The notes under the pieces: generated by a model
The model's input: only the letters and a program-made list of their open reading frames with translations
What the model was told of the DNA's origin: nothing
The model's database searches: none
Translations under genes and position numbers: made by a program
From: Straminergon stramineum
Lineage: Eukaryota > Streptophyta > Bryopsida > Hypnales > Calliergonaceae
Assembly (NCBI GenBank): GCA_963920665.1
Contig: OY987264.1
Coordinates: 22,982,906 to 23,046,905 of the forward strand
Length of the DNA: 64,000 bases
Reading direction: 5' to 3'
Shown: piece after piece, positions 33,805-46,961 of the stretch
Position numbering within the stretch: the stretch's first letter is position 1
Layout of the letters: every line of letters begins with the position of its first letter

Positions 33805-36800
33805 TCCCCAAAGGATGGACCTTATGACTCTAAAACTTGAAAGTTCTTCACTTTCTATCCTCCATTTCTTCACTATGATAGTTCTAAGTGATTTCTTTGG
33901 TTTTACTTTTCAAGAGATGAAATCACATGTCTAATTTATTTCATTAAATTTTCAGAATTTTTTTTGGAAAATTCCAAATTGCTATAAAATTTTGAGGAAA
34001 AAATGATGAAAATTAAATCAAATACATAATATGCTTAAAAATATGATTTTTTAAAATAAAATTACATTATAGAGAACATTATGGTATAAAAAGAAATTCT
34101 GTTCAACTGTATTCTTAGAAATGTTGTTATAAATCCTCAACTTCAAACTTTCAGAAAATGTTTGTTTGAAGGAAAATTTCAAAATTTTCAAGTAAAGTAG
34201 GAACCACACTTTAGAAGCTTCCTTTTTTTTGTTTTGCTCAAAAGCAAAAGAAATCATTTTGAATGTCAAAATCAAGTTTTAAAGAAAATTAATCCTTAAA
34301 ATATAAAAATCCATTGCATATTTACTATCTTTTTGATAAGCTACCCCATATAGAATCAATAAAAAACTAAATTGTCATAAACAACTCAGTGCTATGCATC
34401 ATGAAAGTTGCACACAAAAAGGCCAATGAAATCATCTATTTTTAACCATGTATACAGCTTGTTTGATTGTCCAAAAGATACAATATTTCCTTGACATCCT
34501 TTTAAAGCTAACCTTGGCATTCTTTCAAAACCTAACCTTGCCGATCAAAGTTGACATAAATTTTTTACTGAAAATCTCTTACAAGTCATTACTTAAAATC
34601 TTGTGTCTAGGACTATACTTAAAAACTTGATTAAAACACCCTTTTCTCTTGTAGTGAATGTGGCCTAGTTTTGTAGAGAAATTCATCACATATTGAATTC
34701 ATTGTATTCTCTCTTTTTTTAGAGTTTAGAATGATTGATTTTCACTATTGTGTGCAATTGGCAATTTGCAAAGCATTTGCTATAGACTACTTGTCGGCTA
34801 TAATTGAAAGGATGTAGACTCTCTTGGTTGTGATAGGAATAATAGCTCTTGATATACACCCATGATGTGAGAGTTGCAATAACTTAAGAACTACGGTTAT
34901 ATGAGTTGTGGTGTGACTTTAGTGTCTACTATTGTAGTTCATTATGAAACCCTTTGTAAAAATTGAATTTACAAGCCACTCTATTATATTATTTATCAAG
35001 AATATGCCTCAATTGCAAACAAATCAAGACTCTTCATAACATATATATTACTAAATGATTGAAATAAAATGATCAAAGTTTTCTATATAGACATGAAGAT
35101 AATCTATGAAGATAAAATGGAAAATTTAAATTATTATTCAAAATATCAAATGAAATAAAGATTATATTTCCATAAAGCTTATAAATTACCTTAGCTTCAA
35201 AAAAATTCCAAAAATTCCAATACAATTTCAAAATGTTGACACCAATTTCATAATTCACATCACAGGAACTTGGCCAAAATTCTAAAACTCCATTCCACGA
35301 CTTTGAACTTTTAGTGTTTAATTGTGCATTAGAGAAATTCTGAACTTTCTGGAGGGCCATTTCTTTACCAACCAAATGAGCAAGTAAAACCAATAAGAAT
35401 ATTTGAAATTTTGAAAAAAAAATAATAAACCACATTGTTGTCTAGAAAGGCCTTGCCTTGGGAAAACATGGGGAATCTAGCTACTACTAGATTTGACCCG
35501 GAAAATGAAGAATCTCAAACCAAATACACTCACACATCTGTATATACTAATATGCTCATTAAACCCTCATATATAATGGCATGTAGGTCAAGTAAAATAG
35601 CACGTACTTACATAATCTCCATAATGACCCATATGAGGCAAACAAAGTATCACATGTTTATATAGAGGTAGTAGAAGTTGTACAAAAACCAAAGAAACTC
35701 CTTTGAAGAAGTATCCAACACTAATATGAGTGTCACAACCACTTCAAAGCTTCAAATCAAGAGTGTAATATTTCTCTAAAAAGATAATACATAGATCTAC
35801 AAAATTTTCAAATTTCAGCTCAAAATATGATAAAGTATGACTTCTATAGTTGGTCAAAGTTCACTCCTTTCAACTCAAAGGCAGCTCATCACTATTCTGC
35901 TTCCAAGCCTATAACTTTCACATGCTAACTCCAAACCAATTGTGTGATGTTTCTTTACAAAGCTAATATAAATAAATACAAATATTTCAAATATCAACTA
36001 AAAATAAGATACTTTTCAACTTCTATAGCCTGTCAAAGTTCCCTCATTTCAAATCAAAGACAGATCATTACCACTTCACTCCCAAACTCTTAACTTTTTC
36101 ATCCTAACTCTAAACAAAAAGAATGATAGCTCTATGGAAAGCTAACATCTCAATACATAATTTCACCAAATTTCATAAACAAATACCTCCTCACCAAATA
36201 GTTATGAGCCCTTGAAAGTTTTGCCCACACTCTACTAAAACAATCATCCCTTTCTCACTTTCTCAAGCATAACTTTTGCATAGAAATTTTAAATTGAGTG
36301 AGTGATATGGTTTTGAAATCACAAAAACAAGATAAACAACTCCATAAAATTTCATTATAAAACTCTCTCTTTACTGAAAATCATGGCTCATCCAAGGCAT
36401 GGCTTCCTCTAAGCAATCATGAGGAAGAGGAAGAAGACTCTCACCCTCATCCACCACGTCTTCTTCCCTACTATCCACCTAAGTGTGAGCACCAATTTAC
36501 CCACCCTTGATAAATCGCAAGTACAACCAAGTTCTGAGATTTAACTAAGTGAATCCTATTTTAGGCTGTCAAAGCGTGGTCCATTGTGACTTCCAAGCAA
36601 TGGATTTTTTTCTAAGTGCCTAAACGTGCCCCAAACGTGCAAGAATCGCTCAATCTACGTCTAATGTCATCGGTTGGCTGAATGGATGAGGCACTGTAGT
36701 TATTGGATGTGACTCATGGCAAGGAGGAATTAACCTCAAAACCTTCTAGGACACTCCTTGTTTTTTCTAAAAACTTCAAATTCGACCCTATCCGACCCTC

Positions 36801-37683
36801 TTAGCCAAAGTTATGGGTAGATGAAGTTTGATCACTATTTGGTTCATCAAACTTCATCCACAAATTAAGTCTAGTTGCCTAATTCAAAATGACTTGAAAT
36901 TTCTTGGAGTTATTCAAGAGACTTACCCCTATGGAAATCTGGAGTTTGGTCCTAATTAGAAACTTCTACGAATTTCTCATCCAACCCTAGGCTTAAACTT
37001 CATCTTTCATTATCTTCTTGGATTTCCAAGGTTTTCCCTAATTAAGAGGGTCCTATGAGCTCTACTTAACTTCTCCTACAAGCCAAGAGTCCTAACTTCC
37101 TCACCTGACTCCTACTTCCTAAATTTGTACATAATTCCCCTTGGTGTTTAGGATTCTAGTTAACCTCTATCTATTTTCTATTTTTTGATAATTTTCTATT
37201 TTTTCTTTTTAGCCCCTAACTTTAGCTTCCCAAATTGGCAAGACACTTGCTAATCTGACATTCCTACTAAAAGTTCTTGATGAATGAAGTTTGACTGCTA
37301 GTTGGTGCTTAAAACTTCATCCACTAATCCCTCTTAATCTACGATTCAGAATTGAATTTTTCTTTCACCCCCAGGCCCTAATTAATAACCTCTTCCTAAT
37401 CTTCCCAATTTATCCCTAATTTTCACGTCTAACTATTTTTTTATCCAAATTAAATCCTAACCTTCATCTAGTGATAACTTTCTTGTTTCTACTCCAATTT
37501 GGGCGTATCTTAAGTATTCGGAAAGCTATGAACCTCCTCTCTAGGTTTCTAACTTAAAATATGACCTCACCTCTTACATATTATGTTTAAATTTCATGAA
37601 CATCCGATCAAAAATGACTTCGTAGGAACCTACCCGAGATTTCTTGCGTACATTGGACGGACACTTGGTCCTTTAGGGGTTAA
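33801..37683. mobile_element. Candidate long TTAA-bounded element (3.9 kb)
   Basis: It starts TTAA-TCCCCAAAGGATGG (33801) and ends GGTCCTTTAGGGG-TTAA (37680-37683). The two ends are inverted repeats apart from a shifted T. At 3.9 kb it has the size of an autonomous DNA transposon, but the longest frame inside (120 codons, 35073-35435 minus) does not look like a transposase. It includes an imperfect direct repeat of about 180 bp (35715-36150). It could instead be two unrelated ends around other repeats. Confidence 0.3.
35715..36150. repeat. Imperfect direct repeat, about 180-bp unit
   Basis: Blocks 'cttctatag...gtcaaagttc', 'tcaaa.gcag.tcat' and 'aacttt..catcctaactc.aa' occur twice, with 'gtcaaagt' at about 35853 and 36032 (179 bp apart). 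Non-coding. Confidence 0.55.
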
Positions 37684-38908
37684 AGGTAAAGGCCTCTTCA
37701 TGCAATGAGAAAATTATGCACATTGAAAATTATTGGTGACAAAGAGATGTGCGTGTTGGAAAATCTTTGGTGACAAAAGAGTGTGGAAATCCTCTATTGG
37801 TAGGTATAACATTGAATATATAGAGCATTGTGAGTGTTTTTCCTATTTTTGAAGAGTTTAAATCATATTGATTCAATCATCCTTGAACTTGGTCATTTTT
37901 ATTTTATTTGTCAAATTGGTTTTGAAGCAATATACATGCATGTGGACACTTTTGATGAAGTAGAGACAAAGTTATCCATTATAGTGTTTGCATAAGGAAT
38001 GGTGTTTTGAAGAACGAGAGGAAGCATCATATTCTACAAAAGCTACATGAACTATCCTCTTGAAGACTAAAAGAATGAGCCATTCACACCCAAAGGACTA
38101 AGGAAAGAGACATAGATGAACTTGATAAAAGCGTTTCCATTGTGATGGAATTGCTTTCAAACACTGGATAATAAAGATAAGGAAGGAGGCTTACATCTAG
38201 CTTCTATAAACTTAACCAAATGACTTCTTTCCCTTTCTTCCACTCTTCCCTTCATTTTTGCAATAAATGGAAGCAATGATTACCTTGATACAAATATACA
38301 ATCAAAAGATAAAGTACAATGATCATAGTCTTTGGTAGAAATAAAAATATTATGAACATTAGTCAATTATTCATTCAACTTTAACTTGGAAGGTCATCTG
38401 CAATAGACAATGCTGTTAATTTGTCACTTACTGAATGCTCTTGTTTGGATCTATTGTCAAAAATGGTGAAAAATCTAAGTAATTACTATTGTCGATAGTT
38501 GCCAAAAGCTACTATTAGCTATATATTTGGTACTACATTAAAAATATGTAAAAGACAAACCAACAAGATTTTGGGAAATATTTGATCAATAAGACATTCT
38601 CATAATTAACATGTACTAAATTTTATCTTAAAAATTTTCTATGTTAAAATCTAGATACTCTAAAATTTTGAATCTTCTACATTAATCCTTAGCATGTACT
38701 ATTACTACATGATCAAATATAATTTAAATCTCAATTTAGCCATTTATATTACATTCAAGTTTCAATCCTATATTTTAATTACAACATATTATAAGAATGT
38801 CTATTTATATAAAAAAACTCTATGCTTTATAAAAAATTATTATTGTTATCATACTATACTAAATCATGAAAATTAATTGGTAAATATAATAACACCAAAT
38901 GAATCTAA
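37684..38908. other. AT-rich intergenic stretch
   Basis: No gene supported. A short frame (38694-38876) is dominated by Tyr, Ile and Asn codons from AT-rich sequence. Confidence 0.4.
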
Positions 38909-39835
38909 TTAACCCCTAAATGTATTTGACTATATATTCACCATAAATGCTCCAAAACTGCCATTTCTAGTACAAGTACCAAATTTTAGAAAAAATATAT
39001 TTTTGGATGCATGTTACCAAAGGATCTTCTAGTACAATGGTTTGCAAAGATGTGGAAAAATTTCAGAAATTTCCACTGAGTAGATTGTAGGATACTAGTG
39101 TTTGAATTGACAAAGTCATTTTTTTGGCCTTGCCAAAAAATGGGTAGCTGAACTTCACAAGGTCACATTTGTATGGAAAAATGTCCAAAATTGTGGTGCT
39201 CTTTGGATTCATTCTTCAAGGTAAGTTGGCTACACGCTTGAAAAATTTCGCATCTTTTGGAATTGTACAACAACTAGAAAAAAATGGTAATTAGAAAGAA
39301 GTAGAGACTAATTCAAAATACAAAATTGTTAAAAATTTGTTAAAAATTTGTTTGTGGAATTGAAAATGCCAATTACTATGGTTTTAATGTTGTAATAAAC
39401 ATTCTACACCTACTCTTTTTTTATTTAATTCCAAAAAATTGAAAATTGAATTAAATAAAAGACTTCAAAGTTTATTTTAGAGTAGAGATCTCATAACTAC
39501 TAGCAAACTAAAACTCCTCATAACTTTCATCTCATTGATGAAAATGGAATGATTCAAAGCTTTCCATGGATATATAAATCTTAAAAAACCATTTCAAATT
39601 TTTTTTTTCTGAAAAAAAATATTTTTAAAGAATGTTTTTAGCTATATAGGCAATCTACTAAGCAATGAAAATGACATATCATGCAAGAACTTTTTAACTG
39701 TGTAGTCAGAAGTTATGAAAATTTTTGGGCCTTAAAACTACTCAATTGGCAAATGTTATGTGAAAATTTCAAAGAAAAACAAATAAAAAAATCACTATGT
39801 TACCAAAAAATGAAGTTTGTGTATTTAGGAGTTAA
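38909..39835 (-). mobile_element. TTAA-bounded element, family D, reversed
   Basis: The left end is TTAA-CCCCTAAATGTATTTG (38909), the right end GTATTTAGGAG-TTAA (39832-39835). The 927-bp interior is the reverse complement of the 32888-33804 copy, with shared 'tttttggccttgccaaaaaa' and 'aaggtcacatttgtatgga'-like blocks. Non-coding. Confidence 0.75.
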
Positions 39836-40428
39836 TTTCAAAAAAATTCATAGGGTACAAGCTATACAATAAGCATTAGAGAACAATGTTATAATTTTTC
39901 AAGTAATTATTTTATTTTCTTATAGTCAAGTCATCTTTGGCAATTACCTTCAAATCAATTTATTAAAAACACAAAAATCAAGCCTTTTTGTAATTTTTTG
40001 ACAATTTTTTCACATTTTCTATTTATAAAATAAAAAATTTCTTACTAATTTGATTTTTTTTCATAAATGATGTGGATTATTTTTTGAAAATATTTCATTA
40101 AAATTTTTTATCTAATAATAAATTTATTTTTCTATAATAAATATAAAAATGATAATTTCTAAGCAAAAATTAAAGTTAGAATGTAAAATATTAATTGATT
40201 ACATTGAAATTTAAAATATTTTTAAATAAACAAAAAATACTATATGATTTGGATTCAAACACATGAAGCTTGCATTTGCAATAATTCATTAAATTTTAAA
40301 ATTTTACTACAAATTAGAAATAAAATTTACCACTCTCCCACTTTTCATTTTAGATTAGATACCAAGATCTTAGATGTTTGAAAATTACAATCAAATGTGA
40401 TTAAGACACATCATTAGCAATTAAACCT

Positions 40429-40676
40429 TAACCCCTGAGCACTCTAGAGCCTCAAATCTAGCTTCCCCCAAATGAAAGGTTTCCATGTTTGACTATTATA
40501 ATCTTTTCAAAGATACAGTGAAATCATTTGTCCTTTCTCCTATAGCTCCAAGCATGTCTCTACTACCAATCCATACAGTCAATTTTTGTGGATCTCGTAT
40601 TGGGTGACAATTTAATTAGAATGAATTCAAAAAGGTGTGGATTTCGGTAAACACACTTTGGGCGCTCAGGGGTTAA
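40429..40676 (-). mobile_element. TTAA-bounded element, family B (short form)
   Basis: The left end is TTAA-CCCCTGAGCACTC (40429), the right end GGGCGCTCAGGGG-TTAA (40673-40676): inverted repeats of 13 bp with two differences plus identical TTAA. It is 248 bp long and homologous to 51644-51901 and, in reverse, 7856-8208. Confidence 0.8.
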
Positions 40677-41085
40677 TAAACAACAACTCTTGACTTTGAA
40701 CAACCAGGGGGGAATTGAAAGACTCAATATGTTCACTTTCTTTGAAAGCTAATGTGATTTTCATGGAGATTGTTGGATTGGTGTCTCTTAGTCAATAAGT
40801 AATCTTGATTAGGGCAAATTCTTACAATTTGGTGATTTATCAAATCCAAATACTTTGACAAAGAACTTGTCATTGCACTTTGTATTAGACTAGAGTCCTA
40901 GCCAATTAGAATTTATACTAAGAAATAACATTCTATAGTTGTGCAAGGCCGCAAGGGCAAGGGCTTGTTTATTAGATTAAATATTGAATGGGTGTAATCA
41001 ACCCTTATATGTGACTTTGAGCAATAGAAATGGAAGGGCCTATTATATCTAATAACATGCCATTCACTTGTTCTAATCTTATTGA

Positions 41086-41738
41086 TTAACCCCTAAATGC
41101 CCAAGGCACCAAATTTTGGTGTCAACAAAACTTTGAAGTAAGTAAAACCTAGCCAAGATGCTATTTTTAGTAGTTAATATTTTTGAAAAATTCTTTATGA
41201 AGTCTAGTTTTAGCATTAAAAATACGATTTTGAAAATGATTGATTATGATTTTTCTATTCGAGATTTTGTGAAGGGGTGTCCATTGCAATCTTGATTTTC
41301 CATAGTGTTGGGGGCTCCTAAAAATCATCCTCAAATACACTAGATCTTGGAGAAAAAATCACATTCGAAATTCATTTAAAAAAATTGTAGAGTAGATATT
41401 GAGAAGCCATAAATTGATTGGGGTTATTCATGGTAGGCCCTTTAACCTCATATTTTTTTGGTGACCAAATTTTTAGATTTGACATGTGAAAAGAGGATTG
41501 AAAGACTTCAAATCACTTTTGCACTTTTAACACCCTCATGATCAAACATTATAATCTTTGAATCCATAAGTGATATTGTTGTGTTTTCTTTTCCTATGTG
41601 ATCTCTAACATGTCTAGTTTGAATTTATATGGTTACAAATAAGAAAAATTGATACAACTTATTAAAATGATGGATTTTTGTTTGACTTAGAGCAAATTCC
41701 CAAAAGCTCAAAAATGGCCTTGGACATTTAGGGGTTAA
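41086..41738. mobile_element. TTAA-bounded element, family F, best-kept termini
   Basis: The left end is TTAA-CCCCTAAATGCCCAAGGC (41086), the right end GCCTTGGACATTTAGGGG-TTAA (41735-41738). These are inverted repeats of 18 bp with one mismatch, flanked by identical TTAA. Length 653 bp, no coding frame. No second copy of its interior was found in the window. Confidence 0.8.
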
Positions 41739-42530
41739 ACTTTCTTGTTGGTTGCTAATTGGCCCTCATTTTTGCTATTATCTTTTGCTATATTTTTGAA
41801 GAGATCTATTTCATATAGTTTAAAAAAATATACATTGATTTATAATTAATTTCAATGATTTGCATTCAAATTGTAAGAATTAATTCTAAAGCTCAATTGA
41901 ATCATTATTCAATTTAGTTTGGCTCTCAAGTAATCTTCCTATTTTTACTAAAATAAATTTATAAATTCAATATATAAGACTATTTCTGTTAAATAAAAAA
42001 TATAATCTATGATTGATATAAATACTAAATATATAGATTTAGAAGTCAACTTTTGATAAAACTAGGAGATAAATGATAAGAAGATAGGTTGAAAAAGAAC
42101 AATTGCAATGGAATATGACAACACAAATCTAATATTCTTGGAATTAGAAGGTAAGGATAGGAAACAAGAGTACTTAGATAGGAGGTGGAAAAATGCTCTA
42201 TTTCAACTTGTCCTCAACATTTAATAATATCTAAAATCTATCAATAGTTGGATTAGTATTTAAATTTTACATGATGAAATTTTGAATTCAATCATTGATA
42301 TGGATGTGATTTAAAGCTTCAAATCTTCTTAGTTTTATTAGTGAGTTAAAAATATAAAACATTAATTTTGTTTTAGTTTAGAATCAATTTTGAAAAAATG
42401 AAAAGAATAGAAAATCTCCACATATATAAAAAAGCTCTATATCTTTTGTTGTTATTTTGAACTTATTGTCAAAAATAGATGCAAATATATTGACTCATCC
42501 TACTAGGATCTATTTTGATTGTTGATTTTC
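41739..42530. other. AT-rich intergenic stretch
   Basis: No gene or repeat boundary is recognised. Confidence 0.4.
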
Positions 42531-43690
42531 TCTTTAAGAGTTTAAGAGTGGCCATATTATACTTTAGTGATTATATAGACATCCAATAATATAGTTCAAA
42601 AATATTTGATAAGGCAAAGATTGCTAAAACTATTGGGATTCTACATTTGATTTGAGACTACCATTGGGCATCTCTCTTTAAAAGTTTAGGAGTGGCCATA
42701 ATATACTTTAAAGATTTGGGCACCCAATAATATATTGATAAGGTAGAGGGTGCAAAAACTGGTAGGGCTCTAAATTTGAATTGAGACCACCACTAGCCCT
42801 TTTCATAAGACTTTTGGAGTAGCTATATTATACCTTAGTGATTTAGGCACCAAGTAATACAATTCAAAAATATTTGATAAGGTAGGGGGTGCTAAAAATG
42901 ATAGCCTAGGCTTTAAATTTGATTTGAAACCACCACTGGCCCTAGCGTTGTCACTCTGTCAAGTGGTAGTTGTCATTCCAAAAGTATGTCAACTATTATA
43001 GATCTAGATAGTACATCAGAAACTTCCCAAGTTTCAATCTTCTTGCATTTTAGATTTTAGATATCCTTTAGCTTTAGGTAGCTTTAAGGCTCTACATTTG
43101 ATTTGAGACCACCATTGGGTTTTTTTTGTTAAGAGTTCAACAGTAGCCATGTTATACTTTAGTGATTTACACACCCAATAATATTTTGACAAGGTAGAGG
43201 ATGTTGAAAGTGTAAGGGTTCTAAAATTGATTTGAGACTACCACTAGCTTTGGCCCTATCACTCTGTCAAGTGGTAGGTGCCATTCCAAAAGTACATCAA
43301 CTATGATAGGCATATAGTACGTCAAAAACTTCCTTGGTTTTAATCTTCTTGGGTTCAAGATCTTAGATATCCTTTAGCTTTAGGTAGCTTTAGGGCTCTA
43401 CATTTGATTTGAGACCACCACTCAGCTTTCTTCTTTAAGAGTTTAGAAGTAGCCATGTTATACTTTAGTGATTTAGGCACCCAATTATATTATGACAAGG
43501 TAGAGGGTGCAAAAATTAGCAAGGCTCCTAATTTGATTTGAGACCACCATTAACCTTGGCATTGTCACTCTATTAGGTGGTAGGTGTCATTCCAAAAGTA
43601 CGTCAACTATGATAGGCAAATAGTATGTAAGAAACCTCGTTGGTTTCAATCTTTTTAGGTTCAAGATTTTAGATATCCTAGCTACATTGT
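42530..43690. repeat. Two-level tandem array (monomers of about 130-140 and 300-325 bp)
   Basis: Five units start with 'ctttaagagtttaggagtggccat' variants (about 42533, 42675, 42802, 43128, 43430) and carry 'atactttagtgattt', 'gcacccaataatat', 'gataaggtagagggtgc' and 'ttgatttgagaccaccac'. From the third unit on, an extra block of about 170 bp ('tgtcaagtggtaggtg', 'ccattccaaaagtacgtcaa', 'agatatcctttagcttt') is inserted, doubling the period. Non-coding. Confidence 0.85.
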
Positions 43691-44465
43691 ATGCTCAAGT
43701 TTGATTCAGCACATTGGTGCCGAAATAATTTAATTTTAGAATTTCGACACTTCGGCAACTCTATTTAGATTTCTTAGCTTTCAACACTTGCTTTTCCTAT
43801 TTTTTGGACATTCCTAATTTTGGATTGATTCTTTTTATTCATGAGTAAATGTGTTCTTTTTTCTAAATTTTCTCAAGAATAATCTTTGTATATTCAGAAT
43901 TAACAACAATGGAATTTTTTCAGATTTTCAGAAATAGGTACCTATTTTTAAAAATTTCAGACATCATCCAAAATTTCCCTAATTATTTACAAAACTAACC
44001 TAACGTATGGTAGGTTAAAAAAAGTCTCTAAAATCTTTGACTCAACTACACCTTGAAAATCTTTCAACCCACACTTGTCATATCAAAGGTGTGGAGATGT
44101 ATACCCATAGAGTGAAAGTGAATCTAAATCTAATAATTGCACATCTGTCATTCAACAAATGCTAGATTTAAATTCCATACTCGGCTAGAATTCCTCAGAC
44201 AGTTTTGTAGTTTCATGTAGGATCCTCTAATTAAATGAAACCAAGAAATTCTAAACAAATGAACATTCCTGAACTCAAATAAGATCCGTCCTTGCTGAAT
44301 TGGATACCGGTAGCCTTGGTCTTCGGCAGCTTGTTGCATCGTTCTAGTTTTTCTTGTTTCTGCAGCTATCTCCTTGAGCGGGTGCAGCTCGTTGTAGCAT
44401 TTACGCTCTTGCAAGTTGCATGCAATCGCCCGACCTTCGGATCTCTGGACTTCATCTTACAAGCT
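43691..44465. other. Upstream region of the B3 gene
   Basis: AT-rich to about 44.25 kb, then GC-richer leader-like sequence. An in-frame TGA at 44466-44468 separates it from the B3 start. No protein frame is supported. The overlapping minus-strand frames (44148-44962) are antisense to the leader and first exons and have no motif. Confidence 0.35.
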
Positions 44466-44477
44466 TGAGGGCTCACC

Positions 44478-45418
44478 ATGGCGAAGGAGGCACCTGAGAA
44501 GAGTTTCCCCACAGTTTGTGGCGTTCCTGAATGCCGGTGCAGCAGGATCATGGGCTTTTTGGTAGACTCCAAGACCCCGTTCTTCTTCGCCAACAACAAC
44601 TTCACCAGAAAAACGGGTCCTGTAAGTATACATGTGCACATTGTTCCTTTGCATTTTGTCAGCACTGGAAAGAACATGCTTCGTTCTAACTTCTGTTCCT
44701 GTCGTGTGTGTGTGTGTAGGGGCTTCCAGCTGAGTTTGTGCAACAACACGGGCACGAAATGGCCATGGTAGTGACCTTGGAAGCAGGAGGGAAGGTCTTC
44801 GCAGTCGATTTGGAAATTGGTGAAACAGGAGACGATGATAGCGTGAGCATGGGTCTGGGCTGGGAGAGTTTCATGGCCACCGCCAAGTTCTACGCAGAAG
44901 ACTTGCTGTTCTTCACGCTGCAAGGCCAGTCCCGATTCGTGATCATGCCTGTTCGTGGGCACAACCGGCGGAAGGTAGATGCGGAGCCAGAGCAGCCCAA
45001 GGGGGAACTGAAGCCTTCTGAGAGGCTGTTGTCAGATGTGCTGGAAGGAGGCTTGAGTTCACGGGCAAAGCGTCCTGCTGAACAACAGAAGACCGGTCAG
45101 ACTTCCAAGACTTCAGTGCGAAGCCATCCTCCTCTGCCCTCAACTCTCGGTTCTGGAGAGGGAGCCGCCTCTCAGGAGTCGATTCCTATGCAGGACTTCA
45201 AGAGCGACAGCAAGCCAGAAAACGATCCAGGTAAACAATACGTCACTCAAATAAGCTCGCATGATGCTCTGGAGTCATACATGCCGCTCTTGGAGTCCAG
45301 CCACTATTGCCATGAAGACACAGAGATGGAGGAGGTGGAGGAGTCTCGCAGCGACTTTGAGGATGAGAAAGAGTTTAAGCATTACAGTCGCAGGTGGAAA
45401 CGCAGAGGTGCACGCTGA
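44478..45418 (+). CDS. B3 DNA-binding domain protein (REM-like), two exons
   Basis: Exon 1 is 44478-44621 and exon 2 is 44720-45418, joined in phase 0 across a GT-AG intron (CCT|GTAAGT ... TGTGTGTAG|GGG), giving 280 residues. The join creates one continuous B3 fold at about 32-126: 'KTPFFFANNNF', then 'LPAEFVQQHG', 'VTLEAGGKVFAVDL', 'GWESFMATAKFYAEDLLFF' and 'GQSRFVIMPV', in the order of plant REM/VRN1-type B3 domains. It is inferred to bind DNA in the nucleus. The N-terminus has a cysteine cluster (VCGVPECRC, 13-21). The tail is low-complexity, then acidic ('EMEEVEESRSDFEDE') and ends in a basic run ('RRWKRRGAR') that may be a nuclear signal. ATG context CACCATGG is good, with an in-frame stop 12 nt upstream. 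It is convergent with the kinase gene. Target genes cannot be told. Confidence 0.85.
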
Positions 45419-46961
45419 GAGCAGCATGCAGCATGCAGCAGTGCTCAGTCCTGCGTACTAGTCTGTGGACAAAACTGTATCACCATCGTTGAAGACTTGT
45501 TGCCGGATTTTTTTGTTTGCTGTAGTGTTTCTTGACATGGAGTATCTGAAGCTTCACTTCAGGTTGTGTACGGACTATGGTAGAGCCATTTTGCACTTAT
45601 GCATCTACCTTAAGCTTCAAGTTGTGCATGGACAGAGTTTGTAGGATTTTGCTCTTAAGCTAGCTTCAGGATTTTCTTAGAGTAAGGCACAAGGATTTGG
45701 CTCCAAAACTTCAATGAAACTCTCCAGTGGCATCTGCTAGGTTGTGAAACTCAGTGAGGTTGAACATTTTGCCTTCAAAACTACAGTCAGTGAAATAAAC
45801 ACTATTGGCATTTGGAAGGGTGTGAGTGCTACTCTTCAAACAATCTGGAGGTCCATTTTCGGGTTGGAATAGCAGTTTTTTGGTTATTTGAAGTCACATT
45901 GTCTTGGTTTGAAAAAAAGTTTGTGTTAACGTCAACCAGAATGATTATTTTTCTCTTGACTGTACGCAGCATTTCGTGATCACTGAGTCTGATCACATTC
46001 TGCAAAAAGTTGTACAGAGATCTGAATGCATTCCATATCTGATAACAGTCGAGAGGTTAATGGACATAACGGCCATTCTTTGTTGAAACGCTAACGTCTA
46101 GATTATTTTGTTCATATTGGTCGTTCAAATGATCTCAATTAGAAACAGTATCACTATGCAAAAGTTTTGGTGCATTGCATTTAGGTTATGCCCTAACAAG
46201 GTGTGGTTAAAATTTCGAACATGAAGAATTTCGTCTATTTGCAAGCCTACTTGGACAACGCGCAAGTTAGCCACACCTAATTGCAACTTTTAACTGTGAG
46301 TATGGTGTCTGTTTAGTAGAATGGTGAATCATACATTTGTGTCCCTTTTTAAAAAAATTGTTTCTTCCTTCGTATGTTCAATTTCGCACTGAATGCCAAT
46401 TATGAGTAAATTCTCTACTCAAGCCAAAAACAAAGTTATAGCGACCATCTTTACTCCAGCGAGATAGTGACCAATTTTTTGGTTGCTATGCTACTTAGGG
46501 CAGTGTTGTTGGGTTTTTTAGGACGAACTTCCAAGTTCTAGAAAAGCCACCAAAGGTCAAAGATGTTACATGAAGTTGGCAAAGAACCATCCAATATCAG
46601 TAAACAAAGTTTAACCAATCACTTCTATGGGAGTAGCGAGCAAGAGGAGAAAAATCACCCTGGTATCCAAAAAACATGTGCATTCATAACAATTGAGCAG
46701 TCATACTCAGGAGTACAAAAGGTGTCATTCAAAAGGAAATTCTGGAATTTGTAAGGTATATCGTCATTTTTCGTTCCAGATGTTTCTGGTAAGGTAGAAG
46801 ATACAGGAAGGACACACTCGCACGATCTTATCCCACAGAAGAGTATTGAATAAGTTAACTAAATGGCTTGACTGTCACACTGCATGATGTACGTAGAGCA
46901 ACACGGTTGACCTCCCAGCATTTTGATCTCTTCATGAGGTTTCTAATTGGCAGCTCTTTCA
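45419..46961. other. Region between two convergent genes
   Basis: Holds the 3'UTR of the B3 gene and that of the kinase gene. A fragment at 46196-46290 is a reversed copy of the 19-kb duplicated unit ('aggcttgcaaat', 'catgttcgaaa' on the minus strand). No further gene seen. Confidence 0.45.

Noticed and set aside
44366..44962. 198-codon minus frame over the B3 gene
   Set aside because: It is antisense to the B3 exons, crosses their intron and has no domain; the spliced + frame rebuilds a complete B3 fold.
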